Position numbers and translations under genes: made by a program | In this document: one piece after another, positions 11,693 to 23,960 of the stretch | Position numbering within the stretch: position 1 is the stretch's first letter | How the letters are laid out: each line of letters begins with the position of its first letter | The notes under the pieces: generated by a model | Database searches by the model: none | What the model was told of the DNA's origin: nothing | Seen by the model: the letters and a program-made list of their open reading frames with translations, nothing else | Assembly: GCA_032622095.1 (NCBI GenBank) | Contig: CP136061.1 | Location: forward strand, 35,345,797-35,409,796 | Reading direction: 5' to 3' | Source: Siphonodentalium dalli | Lineage: Eukaryota > Mollusca > Scaphopoda > Gadilida > Siphonodentaliidae | Length of the DNA stretch: 64,000 nucleotides

Positions 11693-11947
11693 CAAGCCTT
11701 GAAATAGTGTGTCTGTCATTTGCAGAATGAGGTCCCCAGAGGGTGAATTTAGTGATGCTACCCCGCATAGCGGGCTAGCATCACCAAATTCACCCTCTGG
11801 GGACCTCATTCTGCTGAGGTGTAAGCAGAATGAGGTCCCCAGAGGGTGAATTTGGTGATGTTAGCCCGCTATGCGGGGGTAGCATCAATATATTCACCCT
11901 CTGGGGACCTCATTCTGCAAATGACAGAAACACTATTTCAAGGCTTG
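11693..11947. mobile_element. Family F hAT MITE, intact 255-bp copy with 8-bp TSD
   Basis: It starts CAAGCCTTGAAATAGTGTGT and ends with the exact complement. Flanks CATATAAG at 11685-11692 and 11948-11955 are identical 8-bp duplications. The body is two GAGGTCCCC hairpins head to head with GTGATG(C/T)TA loops. Confidence 0.92.
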
Positions 11948-12243
11948 CATATAAGACACTTAAGCACTATTATAATAAGAGTATGTAAGACCAGGACTGA
12001 TAAATATAAACAGACTAAAACACTGGATGATAAACAAAGTTAGGTTGAGTACTAAGATAAGTCCAAGATCAGAGATTGATTATCTATTATTTGAGAGTGC
12101 TAATACATTTTTTACAAACAAACCACCCACAGCTTTGAGTTATCAAGAAGATCCATAAACTGAACTTGACTCTCTTTTAATACATATAAGTCAAATTATG
12201 AATAAAATTATTGTTTATAACTTTCAGGTGTTCACCCACCTGG

Positions 12244-12508
12244 TTAACTCTTTCAACACTAAATACACATTAATGAGTAGTCCCCATAGGAAATGTTCAG
12301 ATAATAACTTCAACAAACGACCATTTGTCGAACTTATTATCTGAACATTTCCAATCAAAGAATATGAATCTTTCTGCACTTGTATTAGCTTCTCATTTGT
12401 CTGTTGTCTGCTTTATTACCTGAACATCGCTCCAAATTAAGAATAGACCGTGCCAATCTATACTTTAATAACTGAACAGGAGAATCCATTTAGTATAGAA
12501 AGGATTAA
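12244..12508. mobile_element. Family D TTAA MITE, diverged
   Basis: It runs from TTAACTCTTTCAACACTAAA to GTATAGAAAGGATTAA. Inner blocks GGAAATGTTCAGATAATAAC and TTATTATCTGAACATTTCC are inverted around a CAAACGACCATTTGTCG loop. TTAA is present at both edges. Confidence 0.78.
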
Positions 12509-14415
12509 GTGGGTGCCCCAGTTTGAAAGTCAGATATAGATCAAATTATACTATTTGATTTTATTCAATTGTTGAGAAAGAAATTCTGAGGCTAAAAATC
12601 TTGAATTGAAGAGTCAGAAATTCCAGGAATTCAGGGATGTTATACACAATAGCATCAAACTGATCAATTATTGAAGCTTTCAGCAAAGTCGCATTTTCAT
12701 CACCATTTAATGGTGAAGATAGGGAGATCATAAAACCTCATCATTGCACATCTGTCACATCTCAGATTGTTTATTACTATTTTATACAACAGGTCGACCG
12801 AAGCAATGAAACATGAAAATATCATTACAAAAGGCCACAATAATAAAATAGCCTGCTTTATATACATTTGGGTTTGAAAATAGTAGTGACATAACTACCC
12901 ATGCCCCATGACATAACTACCCATGTCCCATTATATTCCCACAACCTGACTCAAGGGCATATAGCACTAACTATATATACCCGTGCTATGTATAGTAGAA
13001 CCCAAACTCGAATATCAGTGCTCAGTTCCTTACAAAAATCTGACACATCTTAATCACAGCCCAGACCTGCACACAATTAATTCGATCCCCAAATATGGTC
13101 ATAGGGAACGACCATAACGGCAGAGCCAATGCCGATGTGTATTACCAAATACCTCATCTAATATTCACACCAAATAGTATATAAGGAACAACTACACCCC
13201 GGTACGTCATGCTTTACTTTACTCATTTCATCTTGAGGTTCTTATACCTGTCCGAGCATCACCTATCATTCGGGTCCTTCATTCCGGGACTTAGTTGTAT
13301 ACAATGATTGTGTATTAACTTCTACTTCATACATTAAAGATTGCTATTCATATCTATGTGTCATTATTACATCACAATATGCATCAACACCACAACAATT
13401 GATAAATAACAGAATTGTCCATGAATTTCACAAGATTTTTGAATGCGATAAGTCTTACTCAAATTATGAAACTAAATTGAGGTATTTGTTCCCATAAAAC
13501 CTGATAAACGCTATAAATAATGGAAAAGATGGAAAAAATTATAAAAATAAATTGAGGTATTTCTTCCAATAAAACCTGATAAAACGCTATAAATAATGGA
13601 AAATAAGGTGAAAGGCAGTTATTCATTTCCAATAATTTTTTTATACTTTGCTGAGAACGCTCTTCCCAAAATTTCCCTTCTAAAAATATGATTAAAGTCA
13701 TCTTTTTGACATTTTTATTGTTATATAATTCGCATGATATGGTCTTCAGATACAATGTAGCATAGATTCCTTCAGGTGGTCCACTAGCTTAACAATTAGG
13801 TACTTTTCTGTGTAGATTTGTCTAATCTATCCTCACATAGCTCAGGCATGGAAACTCCTTAATAAATTGGAAGAAAAAAACCTAACTACATTTGTAGTTC
13901 CTATTGAGAATGGAGCCCATAACCAACCCTATCATTGCTAAAAAAAAATGGAGCCAGGCTTATGTTTACAATTAATTATAAATCAACTATGAAAATGTTG
14001 TTTCAAGAACAACTGTTCTCTGACAGCTGGAAGAATCCCAGTCATTTGTTGTTCAAATAGTACATCTAAATATTTAACATGCATACAACAAAGGCATTCC
14101 AATTAATGTGGTACCCACCGACCAGGCATTGTATGGTTTATATCAGGAGAGCCAATATACAGAATGTAAGAGTGCATGAATAGGATTAATCAGCACGACA
14201 TTCGACATATAATCAATGTATTCATGGGGGCCACTCATAACTGAATTGCAAAATTGTTCTATAACCTTAGCATCACAATGAATGAACTAAGACACATGTA
14301 AAATATTATTATATGTATTACAAGATATGATCAATGAAATATTTTAGCTAAAACAGTTTCTGGTTCGGTAATACATTTAAAATGTTAAAGGCATACTCTG
14401 CATTTATAATCCACT
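12509..14415. other. Intron; possible solo LTR around 12880-13370
   Basis: Within 12880-13370 there is a TATATAAGG at about 13179, downstream ATTAAAG, and possible TG...CA edges (TGACATAACTACCC to ATTATTACA). This could be a solo LTR but no target duplication or second copy is seen. Two ~80-bp copies of a GAGGTATTT/CCTGATAAACGCTATAAAT block lie at about 13480-13600. Nothing else is recognised. Confidence 0.3.
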
Positions 14416-14663
14416 ATAACCCTTTGAGTGCCAGGGGCCGATATTATAGGCCCTAAACCTACACAATAAGTCTGTTAAAGAATATAATAAAATATATTGA
14501 AATTGTAAAAAAACTGTAAAAAAAAAGGAAATTTTTTTTTTAAGCCAATGCATTCTCTTATATATGCGAGGCGACCTATGGTCGACTCGCATATATAAGA
14601 AAATGCATTGGCACAGGGTATATGGGTCGATACAAAAAATCGACCTGGCACTCAAAGGGTTAA
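14416..14663. mobile_element. Family A TTAA MITE
   Basis: The left edge is mutated (TATAACCCTTTGAGTGCC) and the right edge is ACTCAAAGGGTTAA. It has the GGCCGATATTATAGGCC hairpin, AT-rich spacer and one palindrome. Orientation is opposite to the copy at 8538. Confidence 0.82.
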
Positions 14664-15130
14664 AGTTGAACAAAATTCATTGTTGTATGCAGGGATGTGG
14701 GACAGGGTGGAGGGGTGCAAACCCCACCCACTCCCATCTTTGAACAAACTTTTCAACTGTTGGAAATTTCATGCCTGACAGTGCCTGACACAAGAATAGT
14801 TGGAAATTTGACAAGACTGCAAATAGTGTGTCTGACATCCTTATACAGAGAACACCAAGACAATTGGGATGGAAATGTCTTCTATCAAAGTACTTCACGA
14901 ACATAATGGGAAAATGAACAAAAGAAAATTTACATCAGAAATCTGCCGAATTTCAAGAATCATGTAATACTATATGGGTCATTAAATTATTTGAATACTC
15001 TATTGAAGTATAATAAAATACAACTCTCTGATTGATGTTCTTAAATGACAACAATTAACGGATAGTTTCAGACATCAATGTTTCCATGAGAACATGAAAT
15101 TTGCACTTGACACTCATATATCAAGTGTCT

Positions 15131-15705
15131 TTAACCCTTTCTATTGCTCATTGATGAGTGTTCCCTTAGGAAATGTTCAGATAATAAGTTCAACAAACAA
15201 CAATATAGGTCATTTGTTGAACTTATTATCTGAACATTTCTCCATCAAAGAATATGTATATATTACATATCTATCAACATAATTCGCATGATTGCACGAG
15301 TTTCCAGGCGTGTGATAATTCTCAGAATCGCACTAGTGCAATCTGTCGACGGAACTATTTCATTCAGTGTTAAAACTCAATTAAATTCACATTTTCTGTA
15401 CCGGAGATGTACGATTGTGAGTCAATTTACTATGATACGGAGATATGTAATAAAAATAGAACCGCATGAGTGTCTGGATTTTGACAAATTATCGCACTCG
15501 ATTTGTTGGCGGAACGCGATACCTCTCGCACTCGAGGTATCGCTCCGCCAACAAATCTCGTGCGATTGTATTATTCTGCACTTGTATTATCTTTTATCAT
15601 ACTGTTGTCTGATCATTTTTCCAGAACACGCCTCCAAATGAATAATAGACCATTCCAGTGTATACTTATATAACTGGTGGGAGAATCCATTGAGTATAGG
15701 TTTAA
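15131..15705. mobile_element. Family D TTAA MITE, long form
   Basis: It begins TTAACCCTTTCTATTGCTCA and ends GAATCCATTGAGTATAGGTTTAA. It has an inner inverted repeat around TTCAACAAACAACAATATAG plus a strong hairpin GATTTGTTGGCGGAACGCGA / TCGCTCCGCCAACAAATC at about 15500-15560. The same unit recurs at 16257-16831 and, truncated, at 17325-17644. Confidence 0.8.
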
Positions 15706-15950
15706 CCCTTTGAGTGCCAGGGGCCGATATTATCGGCCCTAAACCTACACAATAAGTCTGTTAAAGAATATCATAAAATATATTAAAATTGTAAAAAATT
15801 GTAAAAAAAAAAAAGAATAAAAAAAAAAGCTTAAGCCAATGCATTCTCTTATATATGCGAGGCGACCTATGGTCGACTCGCATATATAAGAGAATGCATT
15901 GGCACAGGGTATATGGGTTGATACAAAAATCGAACCTGGCACTCAAAGGG
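15702..15950. mobile_element. Family A MITE, right TTAA lost
   Basis: The left edge TTAACCCTTTGAGTGCCAGG is shared with the D element; the right edge stops at ACTCAAAGGG followed by ATATAA. One palindrome. Duplicated copies lie at 16828-17076 and 17641-17888. Confidence 0.82.
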
Positions 15951-16256
15951 ATATAAGCGTGTCTTAGTATTATGATGAAAAACACATTGAGAATCATATA
16001 CCCGGAATTGTTGCCAGACTTCCAACGTCTTGTATCTGTTGCTTTGGTCAAATGCTTTTTATTTTATTTAGTTTTATTTGCAATTTGTTTTTGAACATCA
16101 GATTTGGTACCTGTGTGGTCAAACTTAGATCACACAATATTAGAACACTTTCTAATTACATTTTAAAAATTATATAAACCCGGAGATGTACGATTGTGAG
16201 TCAATGTTTCCATGAGAACATGAAATTTGCACTTGACACTCATATATCAAGTGTCT

Positions 16257-17076
16257 TTAACCCTTTCTATTGCTTATTGATGAGTGTTCCCTTAGGAAAT
16301 GTTCAGATAATAAGTTCAACAAACAACAATATAGGTCATTTGTTAAACTTATTATCTGAACATTTCTCCATCAAAGAATATGCATATATGACATATCTAT
16401 CAACATAATTCGCATGATTGCACGAGTTTCCAGGCGTGTGATAATTCTCAGAATCGCACTAGTGCAATCTGTCGACGGAACTATTTCATTCAGTGTTAAA
16501 ACTCAATTAAATTCACATTTTCTGTACCGGAGATGTACGATTGTGAGTCAATTTACTATGATACGGAGATATGTAATAAAAATAGAACCGCATGAGTGTC
16601 TGGATTTTGACAAATTATCGCACTCGATTTGTTGGCGGAACGCGATACCTCTCGCACTTGAGGTATCGCTCCGCGAACAAATCTCGTGCGATTGTATTAT
16701 TCTGCACTTGTATTATCTTTTATCATACTGTTGTCTGATCATTTTTCCAGAACACGCCTCCAAATGAATAATAGACCATTCCAGTGTATACTTATATAAC
16801 TGGTGGGAGAATCCATTGAGTATAGGTTTAACCCTTTGAGTGCCAGGGGCCGATATTATCGGCCCTAAACCTACACAATAAGTCTGTTAAAGAATATAAT
16901 AAAATATATTAAAATTGTAAAAAATTGTAAAAAAAAAAAAGAATAAAAAAAAAAGGTTAAGCCAATGCATTCTCTTATATATGTGAGGCGACCTATGGTC
17001 GACTCGCATATATAAGAGAATGCATTGGCACAGGGTATATGGGTTGATACAAAAATCGAACCTGGCACTCAAAGGG
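16257..17076. mobile_element. D (16257-16831) and A (16828-17076) MITEs, second copy of the triplication
   Basis: Same elements as in the first unit, joined at one TTAA (16828-16831). A few substitutions (for example CTCCGCGAACAA for CTCCGCCAACAA) separate it from copy one. Confidence 0.82.
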
Positions 17077-17324
17077 ATACAAGCGTGTCTTAGTATTATG
17101 ATGAAAAACACATTGAGAATCATATACCCGGAATTGTTGCCAGACTTCCAACATCTTGTATCTGTTGCTTTGGTCAAATGCTTTTTATTTTATTTAGTTT
17201 TATTTGCAATTTGTTTTTGAACATCAGATTTGGTACCTGTGTGGTCAAACTTAGATCACACAATATTAGAACACTTTCTAATTACATTTTAAAAATTATA
17301 TAAACCCGGAGATGTACGATTGTG

Positions 17325-17888
17325 AGTCAATTTACTATGATACGGAGATATGTAATAAAAATAGAACCGCATGAGTGTCTGGATTTTGACAAATTATCGC
17401 ACTCGATTTGTTGGCGGAAGGCGATACCTCTCGCACTCGAGGTATCGCTCCGCCAACAAATCTTGTGCGATAATTACGTCAAAATCCAGACACTCATACG
17501 GTTCTATCTATGTTCTGCACTTGTATTATCTTTTATCATACTGTTGTCTGATCATTTTTCCAGAACACGCCTCCAAATGAATAATAGACCATTCCAGTGT
17601 ATACTTATATAACTGGTGGGAGAATCCATTGAGTATAGGTTTAACCCTTTGAGTGCCAGGGGCCGATATTATCGGCCCTAAACCTACACAATAAGTCTGT
17701 TAAAGAATATAATAAAATATATTAAAATTGTAAAAAATTGTAAAAAAAAAAAGAATAAAAAAAAAAGGTTAAGCCAATGCATTCTCTTATATATGCGAGG
17801 CGACCTATGGTCGACTCGCATATATAAGAGAATGCATTGGCACAGGGTATATGGGATGATACAAAAATCGGACCTGGCACTCAAAGGG
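17325..17888. mobile_element. Truncated D and complete A MITE, third copy
   Basis: D lacks its left part. Its internal hairpin is extended by an inverted stretch (GTCAAAATCCAGACACTCAT, complementary to ATGAGTGTCTGGATTTTGAC upstream) that the first two copies lack. A is at 17641-17888. Confidence 0.8.
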
Positions 17889-18118
17889 ATACAAGCGTGT
17901 CTTAGTATTATGATGAAAAACACATTGAGAATCATATACCCGGAATTGTTGCCAGACTTCCAACGTCTTGTATCTGTTGCTTTGGTCAAATGCTTTTTAT
18001 TTTATTTAGTTTTATTTGCAATTTGTTTTTGAACATCAGATTTGGTACCTGTGTGGTCAAACTTAGATCACACAATATTAGAACACTTTCTAATTACATT
18101 TTAAAAATTATATAAACC

Positions 18119-19308
18119 CAAAATTTGTGTGCTTACAAAATAATGTATACAAAATATACCAATATTCAAAATGCAGGAAGGATGCTAGTTGACTGGGAAT
18201 AGTTTATAAAGGGGTGTAATGCAGATTATTTTCTTGTCATCCAATTACAAACTGGTGAAATCAAATTTATCCAATCAACAAAACCAAAATATAATATTAC
18301 TGAACTTACACAAAAACTCTATTCTCGTCTTTCTTATACAGAAATAATACTCATCAACTATCTAAAAACTCACACAGAAGGGATTTGTAACATTACAAAA
18401 CATAACATAAAAACTTAGAAAGGTAAGGCCAAAACAAAATTTATTTGAATCTCAGACAAATTTTTTTCTGAATTACTGAGGGAGTTCGTTATTTTTTATT
18501 TTTTTGTGCACTTCGTAAACATGGATTACGATAGCTTCTCCTGTCTAGAAATAGTCAGAAAATATAGAGGGAACTTTGTTATGAATAAACACTCATTTAA
18601 TCTGCTATACAAATTACATTGTGCTAATAGTATATGACATAGGGATTACCAATAATGTTCTATTCACAATTGTTATTTTTGTCTATAAATTGGCACCTCT
18701 CCATTATAACATGTGATCCTAAATTTCCTCCAGTGCCTTTGAATTGTTCTGGAGTTACAATTAGTACACCAGACTATGATGGTGAGCTAATCATGTTCTT
18801 CAATGTAGTCATCTACTAAATGTTCTATGTCACTATGTGTATACATGATAGTCAATCTTCACATATTACACAGAGATATATTAAGAGTTCATGTATTTTG
18901 CAATTAATGCTCCATACATATGGACATATTGTTAAAAACATACCAATATAATTTTGAAAAAAAAAAAAATTGCGCCAGTGTCTGAGACTGAAATAATATT
19001 TTTTATTTGACATAATGGCTTCAATGACTACTGACTGAAAATAAGAAATTGACACATCAACTATTAAAGAATTTGAGCGAGAAATAAACTATTCAAAATC
19101 AGAGAATCATGGAAATGATTTAATCAAGATAATAGATTCATGTATTTGCTAGATATTTACAGTAAGATATAAAGCACATTCAGGGTTCTACTCTAGTCTT
19201 GGTGAACCTATTTTGCTTTGATTCTGTTATTCAAAATAACATGTTACAGTAAAACAAAGTGCCATATCAAGAGACAATCTTCTTAAATATGGAATTCCGT
19301 TAAAATTA
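18119..19308. other. Intron, nothing recognised
   Basis: AT-rich intronic sequence. I saw no terminal repeats, arrays or coding bias. Confidence 0.5.
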
Positions 19309-20809
19309 TCTATTATATATTTTGGAAGATCTGTCTGTGTGTGTGTGGTGTGTGTGTGTGTGTGTGTGTTCGCGATGAACTCGAAAACGGCCGACCCGAT
19401 TTCGATGAAACTTCGTATGTGAGGCTACTATCGGTCGGGAAGTGGCATAGGCATATTAATTTTCAGATCCGAGGTCAACTTTTCACGTGCCGAGGTCAAA
19501 TGTGTTTTTACGCTGTGTTGCGGGACTTTCATTTGAGTTCGGTGCTTACAAATCGATTCGAAACAGCGCGAATAATAAAATGCCAGTCATAATAATGACA
19601 CTGTGAGAATCTTTCGTGTTTCCTCTTTCCAACGATATATAATGTCATTAATGTGTATGTATCCGTTTTAGTTATCTGCCTCAATTATCAAGAAGAAGTG
19701 GTACTATCTTCCATCAAGATAAAAACAATGCGTAACTTCTATGACGTCGTTAGAGGTCATAACATTAGATCACGTTAACACTTAACCGGCCGATGCATTT
19801 GACTGTTTCAGTCGTCTTGGCGATATCTCGGGCACCGATGGTAATTTATCTTTACGTTGAAACTTGATAATTAAGATGCATTTGACTGTTTCAGACGTCT
19901 TGGCGATATCTCGGGCACCGATGGTAATTTATCTTTACGTTGAAACTTGATAATTAATGAGCGTGTGTATATGAGGCGCGTTTATATACTTGAGTGCAAA
20001 TCAAATCGGGTTAAACTGGCGGATTTTTACGGACGAAATTTGATGCATAGGTATCTCGGTATCCGCTGGGCCGATTTCCCGGTATCCGCTGGGCCGATTT
20101 CCACCATTTTTGGGGTGTTGGTGTTTGACCCCACCTGACCTTGACCTTCAAAATGGTCAATTCAAGGTCAAAGCCCGGACGAAGTCGGGTCACCTTCTAG
20201 TCTATTATATATTTTGGAAGATCTGTCTGTCTGTGTGTCTGTCTGTGTGTTCGCGATGAACTCGAAAACGGCCGACCCGATTTCGATGAAACTTGGTATG
20301 TGGGGGTATTTTCGGCCGGGAACGGGCATAGGCCTATTAATTTGCCCGTGCGACGTGACATTGACCTTGAAATCGGGTAATTTCAAGGTCAAACGCCCAA
20401 ATATCACGGGATTTCGATGAAACTTGGTATGTGGGGGTACATTCGTACGGGGAGTCTCATAAGCATATTCATTTGCCCATGCGACGTGACCTTGACCTTG
20501 AAATTGGGTCAATTCAAGGTCAAATCGCCAATTTTGATGGGATTTCGACGAAATTTGATAGATGGGGTTACTTTTGTCCACTTAGTGTTTTGGACGGATC
20601 ATATCGTGACCCCGACCTCACCTTGACCTTCAAAATGATCAATTCGAGGTCAAATCGGGTAAAACCGGATGGATTTCGACGGGCACGTTTGTCGGGTACT
20701 TTTGTCCGGGCAGTGTTTTGGACTGGTCAAATCGTTACCCCACTTGACCTTGACCTTCAAAATGGACAATTCAAGGTCAAAGCCCGGACGAAGTCGGGTC
20801 ACCTTCTAG
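19309..20809 (+). mobile_element. Two head-to-tail non-autonomous Helitron units
   Basis: Units are 19309-20200 and 20201-20809. Each begins TCTATTATATATTTTGGAAG and ends CGGGTCACCTTCTAG. A hairpin (GCCCGGACGAAGTCGGGT, bulged stem) lies ~8-12 nt before the CTAG end. The host base before is A and after is T, the Helitron A/T target, with no duplication. Inside are GT-rich microsatellite, GATTTCGATGAAACTTGG blocks and many ACCTTGACCTT/AAGGTCA inverted motifs. No Rep/helicase frame is present. Confidence 0.85.
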
Positions 20810-20842
20810 TTTTATATATTTTCAATGATTTTAGAGGATCAC

Positions 20843-21717
20843 CAAGCCTTGAAATGGTGTGTCTGTCATTTGCAGAATGAGGTCCCCAGAGGGTGAATTT
20901 AGTGATGCTAACCCCGCACAGCGAGCTAGCATCACCAAAGTCAACCTCTGGGGACCTCATTCAGCTTAGGCCTCATCTTCAGCAGACTTTCATTTTTAGA
21001 AAATGTAGGCGCGCAGAGTCCCGCTCGCTGGGTTTTGGTCAGGCGCGCGGTTTCTATCAAGATAAAATAAACAGCGGAAATACATTCATAAATGCCGCGT
21101 AAATTGAATTTGTTTACTCACGATCGATGTCCAGTGAATCTCTTTGATGGTTTAATACTGCTTAATCCACTATCCATAAGCACAAGTGAATGTTACACAC
21201 TATGTTTTATATTCTACATGCTCCTATATTAAATGTAATTCATAATTATTAATAAGGAATCAATTTAATACTCAGATTCCAAGCTGACAGCATAAATATC
21301 AACATCTCCCGGCCACGTGGTCTCGCTTTGATTTTCGATGAATTTATGTAACGTCTTAAGCCATACCGGTACATAGAAATGTATTTTTAGCTTCGAATCA
21401 TTCAGTCTCAAACAGATAGTGCATTTGACACGTCACACCGTGTGACCTCGTCTGGGTAGACACTGATAATAGCGTTATCAGGTTCGCTCTCTGTATTTGG
21501 CCTAGGTGTGCAATCGATCGCTCGCTGGTTTTCAGTTTTAGCCGTGCGATGGTGCGCAAGAGCGATCGCGCGCCTCAAAAATGAAAGTCTGCTTCAGGGA
21601 AGTATATAGTCTCAAATTAACATTGTTTTAGTTACTTTTCCACTTCTGTTCAGCGCATAAATTCACACTCTGGGGAACTCATTCTGCAAATGACAGTCAC
21701 ACAATTTTGCAGCCTTG
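20843..21717. mobile_element. Family F hAT MITE interrupted by another MITE
   Basis: The left end is CAAGCCTTGAAATGGTGTGT; the right end is ATGACAGTCACACAATTTTG. The F middle (CCTCATCTTC...GGGAAGTATATAGTCTC) is split by the element at 20975-21592. Confidence 0.75.
20975..21592. mobile_element. GCAGAC-ended MITE nested in family F (TTCA duplication)
   Basis: Near-perfect TIRs GCAGACTTTCATTTTT / AAAAATGAAAGTCTGC are followed by GC-rich subterminal GGCGCGC. The flanking host sequence reads CATCTTCA on the left and TTCAGGGAAG on the right. Removing the element plus one TTCA restores the family F consensus CATCTTCxGGGAAG. Coordinates are good to a few bases; superfamily not assigned. Confidence 0.75.
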
Positions 21718-22289
21718 AACATACGGAAAAAACATTTCTTGATGGAAGAGAAAAAAAAACCCAGGCAGTTTTTGTTTTAAACGAATAAAAATAAATAAAA
21801 GAAACACATTAATATCTCAATAATGTTTCATTATTACTGATAGAACGGTCTAGTGAGTCTTACACCAACAGAAAACATGGGCAAAACAAAAATATATTTA
21901 TTTTTTTTTAAATTTCGGTAACTAATTAAAATAATGATACCTAAGAATACAATGCTTGGTATCTAAAAGCCCACTTATTGTAAGAGTTTGAATCCAATAT
22001 CCATGCAAAATAATAGAGTTTCTATAAACAAAAGAATTATGCTGCAACTGGAGATCTTGAACCCTGAGTACATCTTCAAGCAAAAACACATCAGAAGGGA
22101 CATAATTTGAGCTATTTATAGGGTACCTAAACCCCTCTATTATCTCACAAACACACTCAAACTCACCACAATGTATTTAGGTGTTTCGAGGATGCTTCTT
22201 TGTGAGGTCTGGACAAATAACATTAATATATAAGATATTGGCTATTATAAGATATACAACACAGCAACAAAGCAAAGAGTTAAGTTCAT
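21718..22289. other. Intron, nothing recognised
   Basis: AT-rich sequence between the F element and the next C element, with several A or T runs. No feature seen. Confidence 0.5.
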
Positions 22290-22689
22290 TTAACCCTTTA
22301 CCCAACAAACCGGCCAAAACCGGCCAAATAAAGCTTCAACAGCCTAAAATATCTTCGGTCTGTCTCAATAGAACCATACACATATGGATATCATTGGAAT
22401 CGGCTCCTTGATCACATTGTGATAGTTACAGTTATGCCCTGTGCCAATGCATTCTCTTATATATGCGAGTCGACCATAGGTCGCCTCGCATATATAAGAG
22501 AATGCATTGGCCTAAAAAAAAAAAAATAATAACACTTTTTACCATTTTATCTTACATTCTTTAACAATTTTATAATTTTTAATGTGTTAAGCCAATGCAT
22601 TCTCTTATATATGCGAGGCGACCTATGGTCGACTCGCATATATAAGAGAATGCATTGGCACAGGGCCCTTCTGTTGGGTAAAGAGTTAA
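22290..22689. mobile_element. Family C TTAA MITE (400 bp)
   Basis: It runs from TTAACCCTTTACCCAACAAA to TGTTGGGTAAAGAGTTAA, with the CCGGCCAAAACCGGCC block then two opposed ~62-bp palindromes. Opposite orientation to the copy at 8991. Confidence 0.85.
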
Positions 22690-22799
22690 AGTGATACATA
22701 GCACAATGAGGGTTTTTCAATATAGAAACAAGGGTTGTACAATTATGATGGCGCTCGTCGAGATTTTTTGTCCATAAGAGTGAATCTGACAAAGAATCA

Positions 22800-23290
22800 C
22801 TAAAAATGGGCAAATTAAGGAACCATAACTCTGGTACAAAAACAATTGGGACATATCTGGTTTTCAAGATCTATCAAGATATTGTTGTGAAAGATACATA
22901 TACGAAACATGAATGGAATCAGTTGATGTTTGTTCAAGTTATCATGCCAACGGTCATAAATTTGCTAAAAATAGACAAACTAAGGGCAAAAAGTCAGGTA
23001 AAACATCAGACAAACCAGGTTTTCGAAATCAATCAAGATATTGTTGTTAAAGATCCATACACCAAATAGTAATTAATTGGTTGATGTTTGTTCACATTAT
23101 TGCAATAACGGACATAAAATTGGAAAAAAATCGACAAAACAAAGGGCTGTAAATCGGGAGTAAAAAATCGGTCAAACCTGGTTTCCAGACTCGATCAAGA
23201 TATTGTTGTGAAAGATCCACGTACCAAATATGAATGAAATTGGTTGATGTTTGTTCAAGTTAACAGTCAAAAAATTTCTATAAATAGAAT
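22800..23290. repeat. Degenerate ~160-bp tandem repeat, three units
   Basis: Each unit holds a GGTTTTC/GGTTTCC core followed by ATCAAGATATTGTTGTGAAA and GTTGATGTTTGTTCA, near 22857, 23019 and 23178. Drifted copies, non-coding. Confidence 0.7.
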
Positions 23291-23624
23291 CAAGTGCCAT
23301 AACTCTGGTTAGAAAGTTAGGGCTGCCCCGATTTTCTGTGTGCACCATGCAGCTGTCGTACGTGAGAATGAACACATATATACCAAAAATAGCAGAATCC
23401 ATAAATCAACGGCTATGTTATACAGGTTTAGGGCTGCCTGATTGCCCATCCGTCGGCCAAACGTGCCCCATCAAACCATAAATCAAGTTTTTTTATTTTG
23501 GGGATTTAGGAAAATGATAACACAAAAAAAGGTCGCTGACCACACATCTCCTGAAATAAGTTGGTTTTCTTTGGAGGTTGGCTTTTTCAGAACAAAACAA
23601 ATCAAATCAGTCAAAACAGTTTTC

Positions 23625-23960
23625 TGAATCAAGAAAGGGGAATAACTCTGTGAAATTTGTTTTGTTGCACATTAGTAATATATGGGTAGCAATATCCTAA
23701 AGTTTCAATTATCTACATTCAAAATTGTGGGAGGAGTTGATTACACAACGAAGGTACCAAATCTCAAAATGGTCCTAATTTTATGTCAAGAAAGGGGAAT
23801 ACCGCAATGAAAAAAAGATTTTTTCCATCATCCATATAAATGTCAACACCAGCAGTATATTGTTAACAATATCCTAAAGTTCCATTTCCTTATATTGAAA
23901 CTGTGGGAGGAGTTGACTAAGCAATGAAAGTGTGATGGACACATGAATGGTACAACGGAC
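23625..23960. repeat. Two degenerate units with GTGGGAGGAGTTGA
   Basis: Two units share TCAAGAAAGGGGAATA, AATATCCTAAAGTT and TGTGGGAGGAGTTGA blocks at a spacing of about 150-200 bp. They belong to the same type of degenerate intronic tandem repeat. Confidence 0.65.

Larger units (their letters stand above)
15071..18118. repeat. Tandem triplication, unit ~1126 bp, of a D+A MITE pair
   Basis: Copies run about 15071-16196, 16197-17322 and 17323-18118. The first two are nearly identical; the third lacks the first ~350 bp. Each unit has a D element, an A element sharing one TTAA, and a ~240-bp tail (ACATCAGATTTGGTACCTGT). The join at 16200 moves from GATTGTGAGTCAAT into GTTTCCATG, with GTCAAT also preceding the D interior, suggesting microhomology. 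Confidence 0.9.

Noticed and set aside
12880-13370. Complete LTR retrotransposon
   Set aside because: A TATA box and poly-A-like signal suggest a solo LTR at most; no second LTR, target duplication or gag/pol sequence was found.
15288-15641. 117-residue frame present twice (also 16414-16767)
   Set aside because: Identity comes from the 1126-bp tandem duplication; the frame lies inside family D with its hairpin and has no recognisable domain.
20168-20581. 137-residue minus-strand frame with HxHTDR-like repeats
   Set aside because: It is the complement of the Helitron repeat (GT-rich microsatellite and AAGGTCA blocks).
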